Shown piece after piece: positions 62,501 to 64,000 of a stretch of DNA of 64,000 nt. The position numbers and the translations under genes were made by a program. Below the pieces are notes generated by a model. That model was not told the DNA's origin. It searched no databases and saw only the letters and a list, made by a program, of their open reading frames with translations. The first letter of the stretch is position 1, and every line of letters begins with the position of its first letter. The stretch spans positions 1 through 64,000 of the forward strand of contig JANSLP010000158.1 of assembly GCA_029298735.1 (NCBI GenBank), read 5' to 3'. This DNA is from Ophiostoma sp. CBS 140.51. Its lineage: Eukaryota; Ascomycota; Sordariomycetes; Ophiostomatales; Ophiostomataceae.

Positions 62501-64000
62501 GGGCATTTCTCTGCTCCTTTTCCTCAATTCTCTCCGGCACTCCTCTTTCCCTCGCCAGCCCGGTTACTCAATTGTTCGTCCTGGGATGGGACTTGTCTTT
62601 TTCTTGTTTCTTGCATGACCCTATGACTCACAACAAGACTCACCTTGAATGGGGCACGGAGCACAGAGTATGGAGTACTGTCAGTGTACATAGTTTCTGA
62701 CTTTGTACTCATCATAACTCGTATGGGGCCTGAAGTGCACTGAAGGCACAGAAAGAAGTACTATCACAACCTGGAAGCCTCATTATTAGCCCTGCCACGG
62801 ACCCCCCATGCAAGCCAATAGGTTGGTCATTGGTCAATTCGCATGCCGCCGCTGACGATTCGGTGGCAATGCATGCTCTGAAGTCTGCTGGCGTGAGACG
62901 CTGCGCAGGATCTTGCTGTCTCCTGTGTGCATGCTGGTTGTTGGCAAGTGCTGGCCAGTGCTGTCATTTGCTGTCTCTCGCCTCCACGCGGGATACGTGT
63001 ACTTTTGTACGGGGCCACATACTTGTGCAAGTACATACGACGTGCAACGGGCAAAGTGCAAGTCAGATAAGATAGCGGCAGAACAGTTGGAACGAGGATG
63101 TGAGGGGATGTGATATGTCCGGGGTGCCGTGGGCGTCTTTTGCTTCTCTATTCTCGCTCCTCTCACGCTCTCACTCTCACCCTTTCCATGTTTGCTAACA
63201 AAAGCAGAGAACAGCCACAGGATTATGAATTATGCTCTTTATATCTTCCGCGTCTTCCGCCAGCAGTGCTTTCTCTCAATTATACGACGTCTGATGTAAA
63301 GTCCAAGCACCAAAAACACCCTATTTGAGCGTGGGAGACGCCTGACAAATGCAATCAATCTCCCCACATCCCGACCGACAACAAAATCTAATTACATCAC
63401 ATTGAGGCCAATTGCGCGCGCGTGAGAGGTGGATTCGTCTAACTGTCCAAGTGTCGACTAACAGGTCTAGCCTGGAATGGTCGTCCTCGGCGCGGCCACA
63501 TAATTATCGTACTCGAAGCCTGAGCGAGCCTGACGCTATTCCCATATTCCCATACGCTTCCCATATTCCCCAGCAGCCCATCCTGTCGCTCATCCTGTCC
63601 TATATCGTCCCATCATGTTACTTTCTTGATGAACCGGCTAAACAAAACGACCAGGTAATAACGCCAGCAAGAGCAGGTTCAGTGTCGGGCGCAACCCAAC
63701 TAGTCGTGTGGCAGCCCGACATAAAGCCAAAGTAATACTCAGCAGCCGACACCTGTGTATGAATGCCCCTTTCAGACTCAAATGCGCCTTGCCCTGTTTC
63801 GTGACACAGATTGGCTCCGGTCGGCCTGCGCCGCACTGTTGATCACGGTTGTTTATCTTGCCGGTGATCGGGAAGTGATAGCGAGCGTAAAGCATCCCCC
63901 CACAAGTGCGCCAAGTACGACATCTCTCCTCCGTTTTAGAAGGTCAGCGCTCACTTACAAGCCATGTTGCATGTTGCATGCAACGCTGTAAGGGCAGAGT

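Larger units (their letters stand above)
52232..64000. other. 11.8-kb region without a supported gene
   Basis: Apart from the acetate transporter promoter at the left end, I found no frame with a recognisable domain, signal peptide plus good start, or set of splice sites. Many frames of 60-160 codons occur on both strands and overlap heavily. The longest is a 338-codon minus-strand frame at 61219-62235 with no motifs. The base composition is mixed rather than uniformly AT-rich, so simple RIP-type decay is not obvious. Possible contents are non-coding RNA, long leaders, worn mobile elements or strongly split genes I cannot resolve. Confidence 0.4.

Noticed and set aside
1..64000. CRISPR arrays, bacterial operons, insertion sequences or rRNA genes
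   Set aside because: None seen, as expected for a fungal nuclear window; no direct-repeat/spacer pattern and no transposase motif was found.

Overview
The window looks like nuclear DNA of a filamentous ascomycete (Pezizomycotina, most likely Sordariomycetes). Genes lie on both strands, each with its own leader, and introns are short (48-90 nt) with GTAAGT-type donors and CTAAC-type branch sites. The gene content is typically fungal: Zn(II)2Cys6 regulators, GH17 glucanase, an AceTr/GPR1 acetate transporter, Kre9/Knh1-like and CDH-cytochrome (AA8) secreted proteins, a GRIP golgin and lunapark. A placement near Ophiostomatales is only a guess. Twenty protein genes can be supported, all between 0.3 and 52.2 kb; the last 11.7 kb holds no gene I can defend.

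Layout. 0.3-6.2 kb: three predicted secreted proteins (type-B carboxylesterase, ceramidase-like hydrolase, small Kre9/Knh1-like protein). 7-8.5 kb: a C6 transcription factor with a His-rich tract. 9-10.6 kb: a conserved secreted protein of unknown function with a Gly/Pro tract. 11.2-22 kb: a metabolic block made of an atypical SDR, a second C6 factor, a choline oxidase, a divergent betaine-aldehyde dehydrogenase and a classical SDR. 23.7-33.3 kb: an F-box protein with a nucleotidyltransferase-like motif, a membrane-anchored GH17 glucanase (BtgC type) behind a long pyrimidine-rich leader, and a conserved nuclear-type protein. 33.5-41.2 kb: GRIP golgin and lunapark, divergent from one promoter, then an SREBP-type bHLH factor. 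44-52.2 kb: a CDH-cytochrome protein with a Gly-rich tail, an acyl-protein-thioesterase-like hydrolase, an alpha-glucoside-type MFS sugar transporter and an acetate transporter. 52.2-64 kb: no supported gene.

How the genes fit together. The clearest functional unit is choline oxidase plus betaine-aldehyde dehydrogenase: choline to betaine aldehyde to glycine betaine, an osmolyte route. Both proteins end in peroxisome-type tripeptides (ARL and SKL), which suggests that the H2O2-producing pathway sits in peroxisomes. The dehydrogenase also has an in-frame upstream ATG that would add a mitochondria-like presequence. The C6 factor next to the choline oxidase could be its regulator; its zinc cluster is split by a 51-nt intron that is in frame and stop-free, so retention would wreck the DNA-binding domain without truncating the protein. 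Golgin and lunapark are a head-to-head secretory-pathway pair, both starting with tiny first exons (9 and 24 nt).

Everything here was read by eye from the sequence; family names rest on recognised motifs and no database search was run.
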